DNA of 64,000 nucleotides from Paraburkholderia caballeronis (GCF_900104845.1 NZ_FNSR01000001.1:2914001-2978000); one strand, 5' to 3'; counted from the first letter of the stretch, positions 1 through 9,121 are shown. Notes: a model not told the origin generated them from the sequence alone. Translations and numbers: made by a program.

Positions 1-752
1 CATCCGATTGGCGCGGCGCCGATCGCGCGATGCAACGTTTCCCCACCAGCCTGCTGGTGATCGACTGGCACGACGGCATCCGCCCCGGCGAACTGCGCGC
101 CTTCACGACGAAACATCCGGACGTGCCGGTCGCCGTGCTGGTGGACAACGCATCGACGCCCGCCCTCGTGCGCGAACTGCTCGGCGAAGGCGCGCACGGC
201 GTGATCCGCCGCACTACCGACTCGCCGCTGATCGTCAAGCTCCTCGAAGTCACGCTGCTCGGCGGGAGTCACGTGCCGGCCGACGTGCTGCATCCGGTAG
301 CGCCACCCGTGCCTCCGCCGAGGCGCTTCGGCGCATCCGCCCGCCCCGCGCGCAAACCGCTGTTGACGAGCACGCTGTCGCCGCGTCAACAGCAGATCAT
401 GCGCTGCGTCCACATGGGCAGCACGAACAAGATGATCGCGCGCACGCTCGGCATCAGCGAAGGCACCGTGAAGATCCATCTCGCCAGCATCTTCCAGCAG
501 CTCGGCGCACCGAACCGCGCGGCCGCGGTCGCCATCTACAATGGCTGGCTGTCGAGCCAGTTGCAAGTGCTGCACGCGCAATGGGATCATCCGCCGAAGC
601 CGGAGCACGGCCAGCGCGGCCCGGTGCCGTTGCGGCGCCGCGGCACTCCGGCGTTCCGCTATCCGTTGCGGGCAGACGACACCGCCAACGCGTTACCGGT
701 CGCGGCCGAACCGACGCCGCCGTTCGGCGAGCCCGAGCCGGCGGGCGACTAA
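1..752 (+). CDS. LuxR-type response regulator, 5'-truncated by the window edge
   Basis: The frame is open to the first base (first full codon at position 3) and the visible protein begins in the middle of a receiver-like fold, so the true start lies upstream. The segment LLVIDWHDG resembles receiver strand 3 with its acceptor Asp, but the usual downstream Lys is replaced by Arg (GAHGVIRRT), so the receiver looks degenerate. A LuxR/FixJ helix-turn-helix follows (LSPRQQQIMRCVHMGSTNKM, then GISEGTVKIHLASIF). A Pro-rich tail of about 70 residues after the DNA-binding domain is unusual for the family. Probable DNA-binding regulator; partner kinase and targets unknown. Confidence 0.8.
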   Translation, partial: SDWRGADRAMQRFPTSLLVIDWHDGIRPGELRAFTTKHPDVPVAVLVDNASTPALVRELLGEGAHGVIRRTTDSPLIVKLLEVTLLGGSHVPADVLHPVAPPVPPPRRFGASARPARKPLLTSTLSPRQQQIMRCVHMGSTNKMIARTLGISEGTVKIHLASIFQQLGAPNRAAAVAIYNGWLSSQLQVLHAQWDHPPKPEHGQRGPVPLRRRGTPAFRYPLRADDTANALPVAAEPTPPFGEPEPAGD

Positions 753-837
753 CGCGCGGATGCGCACGCGGCGGAACCTGCCGCAGGGGAGCGCCGGCAC
801 GCCACGTGCGTACACGTTTTATCGCCCAACGAGTAAT

Positions 838-1521
838 ATGAAGCACATGGGGTTCCTCTATACGCCGCTTCCGCTGTGGGTCGCCATCGGTGGCTGGATT
901 GCCGCCGCGGGGCTGCTCGCGCTCGCGTTATGGCGCAACCCCTTCAAACGCCTCCAGGATGCGACGCTGCAGCACGTGTGGCTCGCGATCATCGTCGCGG
1001 TCGCAGTGCTGTGGGCCAGCAACGCATGGCTGGAAGACGGCACCGTGCTGCATCTGCTCGGCGCGACGCTCGTGGTCACGCTGTTCGACTGGGCGCTCGC
1101 GCTGGTCGCAATGGCCGCGGTCGTCGTGCTCGCGGCGCTCGTGTTCGACTCGCCGTGGGACGGCATCGCGCTGACGTTCCTCGTGTTCGGCGCATTTCCG
1201 GTCGGCGTGTCGGCGCTGCTGCAGCGCGCATGCATCGCGTGGCTGCCGCGCAACCTGCTGATGTTCATCGTCGGGCAAGGCTTCGTGTCGCCGGCGATCG
1301 CGGTGTCCGCCGCCGCGTATCTTGCGCTCGGCATGCATGTCGAGCTGACCGGCGGGTCGATGCTCGCCGTGCCCGCCGGTTATGCGTTCAGCGTATTCCT
1401 GCTCGCGACCGGCGAAGCCTGGTTCACCGGCATGGCTACCGCGCTGATCGCCGTCTATCGTCCCGCATGGGTCACGACCTATGACGTGCGGCGCTACCGG
1501 CTCGGCGGCCCGCGAACCTGA
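838..1521 (+). CDS. Predicted integral membrane protein, COG3235-like
   Basis: A 227-residue, very hydrophobic protein with about six or seven predicted membrane spans and almost no soluble domain. It resembles the COG3235 group of predicted permeases that some pipelines call energy-coupling-factor permeases, but no ATPase or substrate-binding partner lies nearby, so a transport role is not shown. ATG codons at 838 and 847 are both possible and neither has a clear Shine-Dalgarno sequence. It follows the LuxR gene by 85 bp on the same strand and may be co-transcribed. Confidence 0.65.
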   Translation: MKHMGFLYTPLPLWVAIGGWIAAAGLLALALWRNPFKRLQDATLQHVWLAIIVAVAVLWASNAWLEDGTVLHLLGATLVVTLFDWALALVAMAAVVVLAALVFDSPWDGIALTFLVFGAFPVGVSALLQRACIAWLPRNLLMFIVGQGFVSPAIAVSAAAYLALGMHVELTGGSMLAVPAGYAFSVFLLATGEAWFTGMATALIAVYRPAWVTTYDVRRYRLGGPRT

Positions 1522-1701
1522 CACCGCCGACAGCAAGCCGCCCGCTCCAGCGCCCGATCCGGGCCGTTCTTGCCGCCCCCTCGCGATATCCGCCTCTGAC
1601 GCGGCCCACGTCGCGCACGAAATAATGCCATCCGGATTGAACTCATCACGGTGACACGGCCTCTTACTAAGCCGAACGCTTAATACCCCTCCTCCCGACA
1701 G

Positions 1702-2400
1702 ATGGACCGCAACAAAGCAATCCACCGGTCGCTGACAGCGGCCGGCCGCGCCGTCGCATGCGCCACGAGTTTCCTGCTCGCCTCCGCGTTGCCCGCCTTC
1801 GCCGCCCAGCTCGACCAGCACAACGACCTCGTCAGCACGTACATCACGCAGATGCACGCCGATCCGCTCGTCGCGGACTGCGCCGCGCACGGCAACTTCG
1901 TCGCCGGCACGTCGAGCGTGCTCGACCATGTCGAATTCCGTCCCGAATCGTTCGACAGCACGCACGCGACGATCACGCCATGGAACGATTCGTTCGACGA
2001 AGGCAAGCAGCGCGTCAAAGTCGATACGGTCGTCTCCGTCGACGGCGTCGGCATCCCGCAGAACAGCAACGATCCGCCGCTCGACCTGAAATTCCGCTGC
2101 GGCTACGTCGGCAGCCAGATGCTCGCGTTCAGCTGGAACGACCCGGTCCCGCCGGCTCGCGCGCGCAGCGAGAGCGCGCCGGCCGCGCGCGGCGGCGCAG
2201 CGGTGCGCGGTCGGCATCATGCGGCCGGCGGCAAGGTCAAGAAGAACGCCGCGGGCAAGGGCACGAAAAAAGCGGTGACCGGCAAGGGCGCGCGCAAGCC
2301 GTCGTCAGGTGCGTCGAGCGGCAAGAGCAGGAGCCTCGCGACCAAAGCCACCGTCAAGAAGTCGACGAAAAAAGCCGCACCCGCGAAGAAGAAGTCCTGA
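1702..2400 (+). CDS. Exported protein with a Lys/Ala-rich histone H1-like C-terminal tail
   Basis: 232 residues. Residues 1-34 form a signal peptide (basic start, hydrophobic core, likely cleavage after ALPAFA). The mature domain (about 35-150) contains two well-placed cysteines (VADCAAHG and FRCGYVG) that could form a disulfide. From about residue 155 the protein becomes low-complexity and strongly basic, with repeated K-K, A-A-K and G-K units like bacterial histone H1-like tails. The family may be the one called BspC-domain in Burkholderia annotations, but I cannot confirm this. Monocistronic: a strong terminator follows at 2481. Confidence 0.6.
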   Translation: MDRNKAIHRSLTAAGRAVACATSFLLASALPAFAAQLDQHNDLVSTYITQMHADPLVADCAAHGNFVAGTSSVLDHVEFRPESFDSTHATITPWNDSFDEGKQRVKVDTVVSVDGVGIPQNSNDPPLDLKFRCGYVGSQMLAFSWNDPVPPARARSESAPAARGGAAVRGRHHAAGGKVKKNAAGKGTKKAVTGKGARKPSSGASSGKSRSLATKATVKKSTKKAAPAKKKS

Positions 2401-2480
2401 CCATCGTCGCCCGCCCGAAAAGCCGGTGCAACTGAAACGCACACGGCGGCGCCGGCTCGAACCGCGGGCCGCCTCAAACG

Positions 2481-2520
2481 ACAAGGGGGAAACGGCCGAT
2501 GCCGTTTCCCCCTTGTTTCG
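2481..2520. terminator. Bidirectional intrinsic terminator between convergent genes
   Basis: A perfect 16-bp stem (2481-2496 pairing with 2501-2516) encloses the loop CGAT. It is followed by a short T stretch on the plus strand and an A-rich flank on the other side. It sits between the stop at 2400 and the convergent carboxypeptidase stop at 2559, so it can serve both transcripts. Confidence 0.8.
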
Positions 2521-2558
2521 TCTCCGGTCGCCGCGCGATGCGCGGCGCGTCGACGCCG

Positions 2559-3710
2559 CTACGCGAACGTGTCGACGTGATGCAGGATCGCCTGCAGCAT
2601 CGCGGCCCCCAGCGCCGCGCTTCGCTCGCCGCTCCAGCCAACCCGCTCGTCCGGCAGGTTCGCGTTGTCCTTGAACGGCATCTCCAGCGTCAGCGACAGG
2701 CAGCCGAACTCGTTGCCGATGTACTTCGACGCAAGCTTCAGCGCATCCTCGCGATAACGGCTCGCCGCGTACCCGTGCACGTCCTGGAAGTCCGGGCTCG
2801 CGACCTTGAACGCGTCGATGAACGCCTTCTGCTCGCGCCCCTGCTGTTCGGTAAAACCCGGCAGCATCTCGGAGCCCGCGACGAACACATACGGCAGCCC
2901 TTCGTCGCCGTGAATGTCGAAGAACAGGTCGCAGCCGGTCGCGTGAATCGCGTCGCGCACCGCGAGCACTTCCGGGCTGCGCTGCACGTCCGGCCCCATC
3001 CATTCGCGGTTCAGGTTCGCGCCCGCCGCATTGGTGCGCAGATTGCCGTGCACGCTGCCGTCCGGATTCATGTTCGGCACGATATGGAACACCACGTTGT
3101 CGTAGAGCCGGCGCGCAACCGGATCGCCGGCCCAGTCGCCCCAGCCGGCGAGCCGCTTCACGAGCCCCTCGACGAACCACTCGGCCATCGTCTCGCCCGG
3201 ATGCTGGCGCGCGATGATCCACACGTTCTTCTTCGGCGCGCCGTCCTCCAGCATGCCGAGCGTCAGCAACGTCATCGGCCGTCCTTCGACCGTGCGGCCC
3301 AGTTCGGTCAGCGTCGCGTGCGGCAACTGCTGCACCGCGCCGGCGAATGCCGCGTGGCGCTCCTCGCTGTACGGCTCGAAGTACGCGTAGTAGATGCTGT
3401 CGAACTCCGGCGTGTGGTCGATCGTCAGCGCGCGGCCGTCGTACGACGTCGGCACGCGAAACCAGTTCACGCGGTCGTAGCTCGCGACCGCCCGGTAGTC
3501 GCGCCAGCCGTCCGGGAATGCACACGCGGACGCATTCTCGAACGTCATCACGCAACGCTCGTCGCGCGCGCCGGTCAGCCGGAAATAGAACCACTGCGCG
3601 AACTCGGCCTGACTGTCCTTGCGCACGCGCAGCCGGATGTCGTGGGCGCGCTCGCACGACAGCACGTCGATCGCGCCCGCGTCGAAATTGCTGGTGATCG
3701 AAAGCGTCAT
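2559..3710 (-). CDS. M14-type zinc carboxypeptidase (cytosolic carboxypeptidase-like)
   Basis: 383 residues. An N-terminal beta-sandwich-like domain of about 120 residues precedes the M14 catalytic domain. Zinc ligands are visible as His and Glu in RQHPGETMAEW and His in DIHGDEG; the likely catalytic Glu is in LSLTLEMPFKD. This layout is that of the cytosolic carboxypeptidase (CCP/AGTPBP) branch, and no signal peptide is seen, so the enzyme should be cytoplasmic. The start at 3710 is favoured by GAGGAG just upstream. It lies 13 bp after yaaA on the same strand and is probably co-transcribed with it. Substrate unknown; deglutamylation is known for eukaryotic relatives only. Confidence 0.85.
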   Translation of the reverse strand: MTLSITSNFDAGAIDVLSCERAHDIRLRVRKDSQAEFAQWFYFRLTGARDERCVMTFENASACAFPDGWRDYRAVASYDRVNWFRVPTSYDGRALTIDHTPEFDSIYYAYFEPYSEERHAAFAGAVQQLPHATLTELGRTVEGRPMTLLTLGMLEDGAPKKNVWIIARQHPGETMAEWFVEGLVKRLAGWGDWAGDPVARRLYDNVVFHIVPNMNPDGSVHGNLRTNAAGANLNREWMGPDVQRSPEVLAVRDAIHATGCDLFFDIHGDEGLPYVFVAGSEMLPGFTEQQGREQKAFIDAFKVASPDFQDVHGYAASRYREDALKLASKYIGNEFGCLSLTLEMPFKDNANLPDERVGWSGERSAALGAAMLQAILHHVDTFA

Positions 3711-3723
3711 CGGAAACTCCTCG

Positions 3724-4506
3724 TCAATCGGCCACGCGCCGACGGAACACATAGGTCGAGTCGTTCGACGCGTCGGCGTCGAACGCATACCCTTCCGCGT
3801 CGAAGCCCTTCAGCGCCTCCGGCTCCGCAATCCGGTTCTCGACCGCATAACGCGCCATCAAACCGCGCGCGCGCTTCGCATGGAAGCTGATGATCTTGTA
3901 GCGACCGCCCTTCCAGTCCTCGAACACCGGCGTGACGACCGGCGCATCGAGCCGCTTCGGCTTGACCGCCTTGAAGTATTCGTTCGAGGCGCAGTTGACC
4001 AGCACGCGCGACGCCTTCGCGTTGTGTTCGAACTGCGCGTTCAGCGCGTGCGTGATGCGCTCGCCCCAGAACGCGTACAGATCCTTGCCGCGCGCGTTCT
4101 CGAAGCGCGTGCCCATTTCGAGCCGGTACGGCTGCAGCAGATCGAGCGGCCGCAGCAGTCCGTACAGCCCGGACAGCACGCGCACGTGCTGCTGCGCGTA
4201 GTCGAGATCCGTCGCGGACAGGGACTTCGCATCGAAGCCTTCGTACACGTCGCCGTTGAACGCAAGCACCGCCTGCTTCGCGTTCTTTTTGCTGAAGCGC
4301 GGCGACCAGTCCGCGTAACGCTGGAAATTCAGCCGCGCGAGCGGATCGGAAATGCTCATCAACACCGCGATCTGCTGCGGCGACAGACGGCGCAGACCGT
4401 CGATCAGCTCGGCTGCGTCGTCGACGAAAGCGGGAATCGTGTGGGTGTCGATGTGTGCCGGGGTGTCATAGTCGAGCGATTTGGCCGGCGACAGAACGAT
4501 TATCAT
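3724..4506 (-). CDS. yaaA: Peroxide stress protein YaaA (UPF0246)
   Basis: 260 residues, the usual family length, opening with the hallmark [13 protein letters not shown]. Further family segments are [32 protein letters not shown] and [16 protein letters not shown]. In E. coli YaaA lowers intracellular iron and limits oxidative DNA damage during peroxide stress; the biochemical activity is DNA-binding-like but not fully defined. First gene of a two-gene minus-strand unit with the M14 carboxypeptidase; the pairing has no obvious functional explanation. Confidence 0.93.
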   Translation of the reverse strand: MIIVLSPAKSLDYDTPAHIDTHTIPAFVDDAAELIDGLRRLSPQQIAVLMSISDPLARLNFQRYADWSPRFSKKNAKQAVLAFNGDVYEGFDAKSLSATDLDYAQQHVRVLSGLYGLLRPLDLLQPYRLEMGTRFENARGKDLYAFWGERITHALNAQFEHNAKASRVLVNCASNEYFKAVKPKRLDAPVVTPVFEDWKGGRYKIISFHAKRARGLMARYAVENRIAEPEALKGFDAEGYAFDADASNDSTYVFRRRVAD

Positions 4507-4537
4507 AGAGGCTCGCAGGCACGCCCGAAGGTAAGTC

Positions 4538-4556
4538 CCGCTGGAGAATCCAGCGG
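4538..4556 (-). promoter_or_regulatory. Small hairpin in the yaaA 5' leader
   Basis: CCGCTGG and CCAGCGG pair perfectly around a 5-nt loop, about 30 bp upstream of the yaaA start. A TACAAT hexamer on the minus strand at 4598-4603 could be the -10 box, which would place the hairpin in the untranslated leader. No T tract follows. Function unknown. Confidence 0.35.
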
Positions 4557-4607
4557 ACGTCGTGCCCGATGTTCAGAGGTTCAAAGGCGAAAGCCCGATT
4601 GTAGCGA

Positions 4608-5108
4608 ATGTCACGAATGACCGGTTTCGATGCCCAGCCGCCCGCACTGCCCGTCGTGCTCGATTCGAACGTGTGGATCGACATCCTCGTGTTCGACGAT
4701 CCGCACACGCGGCCGATCCTCGCCGCGCTCGAACGCGGCGCGCTGCGTGCGCTGATCGACGCGCGCTGTCTCGGCGAACTCGCGTACGTGCTCGACTATC
4801 CGCAGTTCGTGCAGCGGCGCGTCGACAAGGCCGCCGCGCTCGCGACGGTCGCGCGGCTCGCGCAGCAGATCGAGCCGCCCGCCGCCGCACCCGACGCGAA
4901 ACCGCTGCCGCAATGCAAGGACCGCGACGACCAGAAGTTCCTCGAACTCGCGCACGCGGGCGGCGCCGCATGGCTCGTGTCGAAAGACCGCGCGGTGCTG
5001 AAGCTCGCGAAGCGGATCGCGCGCGACTTCGGCTTCCGGATCGCGGAGCCTGCGCCGTTCGTCGCGGCCTGCGCGCTGACGGCCGCCGAACCCGCGACCG
5101 CCGCATGA
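4608..5108 (+). CDS. Orphan PIN-domain protein (putative toxin-like nuclease)
   Basis: 166 residues, resembling COG1569 (putative toxin component, PIN family). Acidic metal-binding residues are visible: the Asp in PVVLDSNVWID near the N-terminus, the DRDDQKF cluster near residue 105, and the Asp of VSKDRAV. These would chelate Mg2+/Mn2+ in an RNase active site. No small antitoxin-like gene is adjacent: upstream is yaaA on the other strand and downstream an aminotransferase. The start could be 4608 or 4617. A toxin role is inferred only from family. Confidence 0.75.
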   Translation: MSRMTGFDAQPPALPVVLDSNVWIDILVFDDPHTRPILAALERGALRALIDARCLGELAYVLDYPQFVQRRVDKAAALATVARLAQQIEPPAAAPDAKPLPQCKDRDDQKFLELAHAGGAAWLVSKDRAVLKLAKRIARDFGFRIAEPAPFVAACALTAAEPATAA

Positions 5109-5277
5109 CGGCGGCGCGCGCTTCTGCGCGGTAAAGCACTCCGAAGCACGGCAAATCTGCCATCCACAGCAACGCAACCCCCTTCCCCAACCTCACCACG
5201 CCCTAAAAAAGCGCCGCCGAAACACCGCGCCCCCACCGCCGATGCGGCCCGCCCGCGAACTCCGGTGCAGAATTGCC

Positions 5278-5283
5278 TACAAT
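5278..5283 (+). promoter_or_regulatory. Candidate -10 box (TACAAT) for the aminotransferase gene
   Basis: TACAAT matches the sigma70 -10 consensus at five of six positions and lies 41 bp before the start codon at 5324. No convincing -35 box sits 16-18 bp upstream, so this is a weak call. Confidence 0.35.
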
Positions 5284-5323
5284 CAGGCTTTCCGTTCCGA
5301 TCCGCACACCGCCCCATCGCGCC

Positions 5324-6514
5324 ATGAATGCACCGCATCCGCAGCACGACACGCCGCACCGCCCGCTTACGCCGTCGTTCCCGTCCCGTCTGCCGGACGT
5401 CGGCACGACGATCTTCACCGTGATGAGCGCCCTCGCGACCGAAAAAGGCGCGGTCAACCTGGGCCAGGGATTTCCCGACTTCGGCTGCGACCCGCGCATC
5501 GCCGACGCGGTCGCGCAGGCCATGCGCGACGGCCACAACCAGTATCCGCCGATGGCCGGCGTGCCCGCGCTGCGCGACGCGATCGCCGGCAAGATCGCGA
5601 ATCTGTACGGCCGCCGCTACGATGCGAACACCGAAATCACCGTGACCGCCGGCGCGACCCAGGCGCTGCTGACCGCGATCCTGTGCGCGGTGCACCCGGG
5701 CGACGAGGTGATCGTCGTCGAGCCGACCTACGACAGTTATCTGCCGTCGATCGAACTCGCGGGCGGCAAGCCGGTGTTCGTCACGCTCGAAGCGCCGGAC
5801 TACGCGATTCCGTTCGACCGCCTCGCCGCCGCGATCACGCCGAAAACGCGGCTGCTGCTGATCAACACGCCGCACAATCCGACCGGCCGCGTGTGGAGCG
5901 CGCAGGACATGCAGCGGCTTCAGGAGATCGTGCGCGACACCAACGTGCTGATCCTGTCCGACGAGGTCTACGAGCACATGGTGTACGACGGCGCGCCGCA
6001 CGAAAGCGTCGCGCGTTATCCGGACCTCGCCGCGCGCAGTTTCATCGTGTCGAGCTTCGGCAAGACCTATCACGTGACCGGCTGGAAGGTCGGTTACGTC
6101 GCCGCGCCCGCGCCGCTCACCGCCGAGTTCCGCAAGGTCCACCAGTTCAACGTGTTCACCGTGAACACGCCGATGCAGGTCGGCCTCGCGCAGTATCTGC
6201 AGGACCCGAGGCCGTATCTCGACCTGCCCGCGTTCTATCAGCAAAAGCGCGACTACTTCCGCGCGGGCCTCGCGAACACGCGCTTCCGGCTGCTGCCGTG
6301 CGAAGGCACGTATTTCCAGAGCGTCGATTATTCGGCGATCAGCGACATGCCCGAGGCCGAGTTCTCGAAGTGGCTGACGACCGAGATCGGCGTCGCCGCG
6401 ATTCCGGTGTCCGCGTTCTATCACGAGCCGCACGAGTCGGGCGTCGTGCGCTTCTGTTTCGCGAAGCAGGAAAAGACGCTCGCGACCGCGCTCGACCGGC
6501 TCGCGCGGCTCTGA
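5324..6514 (+). CDS. PLP-dependent aminotransferase, methionine aminotransferase (YbdL-like)
   Basis: 396 residues, fold-type I class I/II aminotransferase. The PLP lysine lies in SSFGKTYHVTGWKVGY, nearly the segment found in E. coli YbdL, and the family motifs NLGQGFPDFGCDP, NTPHNPTGRVW and LSDEVYEHMVYDG are intact. YbdL-type enzymes transaminate methionine and some aromatic amino acids with 2-oxo acids; in some bacteria they finish methionine salvage. No salvage genes are adjacent, so the physiological role here is open. Start at 5324 gives the expected length. Confidence 0.88.
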   Translation: MNAPHPQHDTPHRPLTPSFPSRLPDVGTTIFTVMSALATEKGAVNLGQGFPDFGCDPRIADAVAQAMRDGHNQYPPMAGVPALRDAIAGKIANLYGRRYDANTEITVTAGATQALLTAILCAVHPGDEVIVVEPTYDSYLPSIELAGGKPVFVTLEAPDYAIPFDRLAAAITPKTRLLLINTPHNPTGRVWSAQDMQRLQEIVRDTNVLILSDEVYEHMVYDGAPHESVARYPDLAARSFIVSSFGKTYHVTGWKVGYVAAPAPLTAEFRKVHQFNVFTVNTPMQVGLAQYLQDPRPYLDLPAFYQQKRDYFRAGLANTRFRLLPCEGTYFQSVDYSAISDMPEAEFSKWLTTEIGVAAIPVSAFYHEPHESGVVRFCFAKQEKTLATALDRLARL

Positions 6515-6689
6515 CCGGCGCGAGGCGCGCGATGAGGCGGCGAACGGCCTCGCGTCCCTCTTCATCGCGCGACGTCGCGGCGCGCCATGCGCGCGCCGCC
6601 AGTCATCCCCCGCCTCACCCCATTCCCGTTTTCCCGAAACGCGCGCGATGTCGTCCGCACATCCATCGCCTCGCGCGCATCTCAGAAAT

Positions 6690-6707
6690 GCACGGTCGTG
6701 CTATTGT
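6690..6707 (+). promoter_or_regulatory. Inverted repeat abutting a -10-like box upstream of the acyl-CoA cluster
   Basis: GCACGGTCGTGC (6690-6701) is a near-palindrome with perfect 5-bp arms around GT. It directly abuts TATTGT (6702-6707), a plausible -10 box 28 bp before the dehydrogenase start. A TetR-type repressor there could block RNA polymerase. It shares an ACG-NN-CGT core with the operator-like palindrome at 25612, which may be coincidence. Confidence 0.35.
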
Positions 6708-6734
6708 AGTGCCACTCAGGAGACGCCCCGCCCC

Positions 6735-8288
6735 ATGACTGCCCGTCAGTACCTCATCGACACCCTCGGCATCGTCGGCGCCGGCGCAATGGGCCGCGGC
6801 ATCGCGCAGATCGCCGCGCAGGCCGGCATCGCGGTCAGGCTGCACGATGCGAACCCGCAGGCCGTCGCCGCCGCGCATGCGTATCTCGCGGACACGTTCG
6901 CGAAGCTGGTCGCGAAAGGCAAGCTCGACGAAACCGCCGCGAACGCGGCGCTCGCACGCGTAACCGGCGTCCACGCGATCGGCGAACTCGCCGGCTGCGG
7001 CCTCGTGATCGAAGCGATCGTCGAGAACCTCGACGCGAAACGCGCGCTGTTCCGCGAACTGGAAACCGTCGTCGTCGGCCATTGCATACTCGCGTCCAAC
7101 ACGTCGTCGCTGTCGATCACCGCGATCGCCGCCGCGTGCACCGACCCGTCGCGCGTCGTCGGTTATCACTTCTTCAACCCGGTGCCGCTGATGAAGGTCG
7201 TCGAGGTGATCGACGGGCTGCGCGGCGACCCGGCGGCCGGCGATGCGCTGATGGACGTGTCGCGCCGGATGGGCCACACGCCGGTGCGCGCGAAGGACAT
7301 GCCCGGCTTCATCGTGAATCACGCGGGCCGCGGGATGAACACCGAAGGGCTGCGCGTCGTCGGCGAAGGCGTCGCGAGTTTCGCGGACGTCGACCGCATC
7401 ATGCGCGAACAGGCCGGCTTCCGGCTCGGCCCGTTCGAACTGCTCGACCTGACCGCGCTCGACGTCTCGCATCCGGTGATGGAGTCGATCTATCACCAGT
7501 TCTACGAAGAGCCGCGCTTCACGCCGTCGCCGATCACCGGCACGCGGCTCGCGGGCGGACTGCTCGGCCGCAAGAGCGGCGAGGGCTTCTATCGCTACGC
7601 AAACGGCAAGCCGCAGATTCCCGACGAGCCGCCCGCGCCAGCGACGCTGCCCGCGCGCGTCTGGGTGAGCCGCCGCGATCCGCGCGCGCGCGACGCGGTG
7701 CTCGCGCTCGCCGCGCAGGCCGGCGTGCCGGTCGACGACGGCGCGACGCCGGCCGCCGACGCGCTGCTCGTCGTCACGCCGCTCGGCCTCGACGCGACGG
7801 CCGCCGCGCTCGACGAACAACTCGACGCGCGCCGCGTCGTCGCGCTCGACACGCTGTTCCCGCTCGACGTCGCCAGGCGCCGCACGCTGATGACGACGCC
7901 GGCGACGACCCGCGCCGCGCGCGACGCGGGCCACACGCTGTTCGCGGCGGACGGCGTGCCGGTCACGGTGATCCGCGATTCGACCGGCTTCGTCGCGCAG
8001 CGGATCGTCGCGACGATCGTCAACATCGGCTGCGACATCGCGCAACGGCGGATCGCGTCGCCGCAGGACATCGACCTCGCGGTCACGCTCGGCCTCGGTT
8101 ATCCGCACGGCCCGCTCGCGCTCGGCGACCAGCTCGGCGCGTCCACGATCCTGACGATCCTGCGCAACATCCACGCGACGCTCGGCGACCCGCGCTACCG
8201 GCCGTCGCCGTGGCTCGCGCGCCGCGCGCAGCTCGGCCTGTCTCTCACCCAACCCGATGCAACCGACCTGAACGAGGAACCGCAATGA
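6735..8288 (+). CDS. paaH: 3-hydroxyacyl-CoA dehydrogenase (PaaH-type)
   Basis: 517 residues: an N-terminal Rossmann domain (GIVGAGAMGRGIAQIAAQAG), the signature GYHFFNPVPLMKVVEVI, and two C-terminal helical domains, the second including GLGYPHGPLALGDQLG. This double C-terminal layout is typical of PaaH/PaaC-type NAD-dependent 3-hydroxyacyl-CoA dehydrogenases acting in phenylacetate or general beta-oxidation. The ring-opening paa genes are not nearby, so the substrate is uncertain. The stop overlaps the next start by 4 bp, indicating translational coupling with the hydratase. Confidence 0.85.
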   Translation: MTARQYLIDTLGIVGAGAMGRGIAQIAAQAGIAVRLHDANPQAVAAAHAYLADTFAKLVAKGKLDETAANAALARVTGVHAIGELAGCGLVIEAIVENLDAKRALFRELETVVVGHCILASNTSSLSITAIAAACTDPSRVVGYHFFNPVPLMKVVEVIDGLRGDPAAGDALMDVSRRMGHTPVRAKDMPGFIVNHAGRGMNTEGLRVVGEGVASFADVDRIMREQAGFRLGPFELLDLTALDVSHPVMESIYHQFYEEPRFTPSPITGTRLAGGLLGRKSGEGFYRYANGKPQIPDEPPAPATLPARVWVSRRDPRARDAVLALAAQAGVPVDDGATPAADALLVVTPLGLDATAAALDEQLDARRVVALDTLFPLDVARRRTLMTTPATTRAARDAGHTLFAADGVPVTVIRDSTGFVAQRIVATIVNIGCDIAQRRIASPQDIDLAVTLGLGYPHGPLALGDQLGASTILTILRNIHATLGDPRYRPSPWLARRAQLGLSLTQPDATDLNEEPQ

Positions 8289-9073
8289 GCGCCGAACTCC
8301 TGAGCGAGCGCCCCGAGGGCCACGAATCGACGCTCGTGCTGACGCTGTCGAACCCCGGCGCGCGCAACGCGCTGCACCCGGACATGTACGCGGCCGGCAT
8401 CGAGGCGATCGATGCGGCCGAGCGCGACCCGTCGCTGCGCGCGATCGTGCTGACCGGCGCGGACGGTTTCTTCTGCGCGGGCGGCAACCTGAACCGGCTG
8501 CTCGAAAACCGCGCCAAAGACCCGTCCGTGCAAGCCGAAAGCATCGACATGCTGGCCGGCTGGATCACCGCACTGCGCGAATCGAGGAAACCGGTGATCG
8601 CCGCCGTCGAAGGCGCGGCGGCCGGCGCGGGTTTCTCGCTCGCGCTCGCGGCCGACCTGCTGATCGCCGCCGACGACGCGAAATTCGTGATGTCGTATGC
8701 GCGCGTCGGCCTGACGCCGGACGGCGGCGGCTCGTGGTTCCTCTCCCGCGCGCTGCCGCGCGCGCTCGCGGCCGAACTGATGTTCGAAGGCAAGCCGGTC
8801 GGCGCGCCGCGCCTTGCCGAACTCGGCGTCGTGAACCGCGTCGCGAAGCACGGCGACGCGCTCGACGCCGCGCTCGCCTGGGCCGACGACCTCGCGAAGA
8901 TCTCGCCGAATTCGGTCGCCCGGATCAAGGGGCTCGTGAACGTCGCGAACGAGCAGCCGCTCGCCGCGCATCTGGTCGCGGAGCGCGACAGCTTCGTCGC
9001 GTCGCTGCATCACCGCGACGGGCTCGAAGGGATCACCGCGTTCCTCGAAAAGCGCCCGCCGGTGTATCGCTAA
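8285..9073 (+). CDS. Enoyl-CoA hydratase/isomerase family (oxepin-CoA hydrolase, alternative-type-like)
   Basis: 262-residue crotonase. The oxyanion-hole segments are GFFCAGGNLNRL and EGAAAGAGFSLALAADLLIA. At the position of the second catalytic Glu of classical hydratases the sequence reads GLTPDGGGSW, with Asp, which fits the clade usually named oxepin-CoA hydrolase, alternative type. Translationally coupled to the upstream dehydrogenase. The pair would hydrate and oxidise an enoyl-CoA; whether the natural substrate is phenylacetate-derived is not shown. Confidence 0.8.
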   Translation: MSAELLSERPEGHESTLVLTLSNPGARNALHPDMYAAGIEAIDAAERDPSLRAIVLTGADGFFCAGGNLNRLLENRAKDPSVQAESIDMLAGWITALRESRKPVIAAVEGAAAGAGFSLALAADLLIAADDAKFVMSYARVGLTPDGGGSWFLSRALPRALAAELMFEGKPVGAPRLAELGVVNRVAKHGDALDAALAWADDLAKISPNSVARIKGLVNVANEQPLAAHLVAERDSFVASLHHRDGLEGITAFLEKRPPVYR

Positions 9074-9121
9074 ACCCGCCACCGCACGAGCCACCACACG
9101 AGCCACCGAACGAGCCGCACG

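Noticed and set aside
6615..8285. Long minus-strand open frame opposite the 3-hydroxyacyl-CoA dehydrogenase
   Set aside because: Mirror of a real gene with third-position G/C bias; no recognisable motif.
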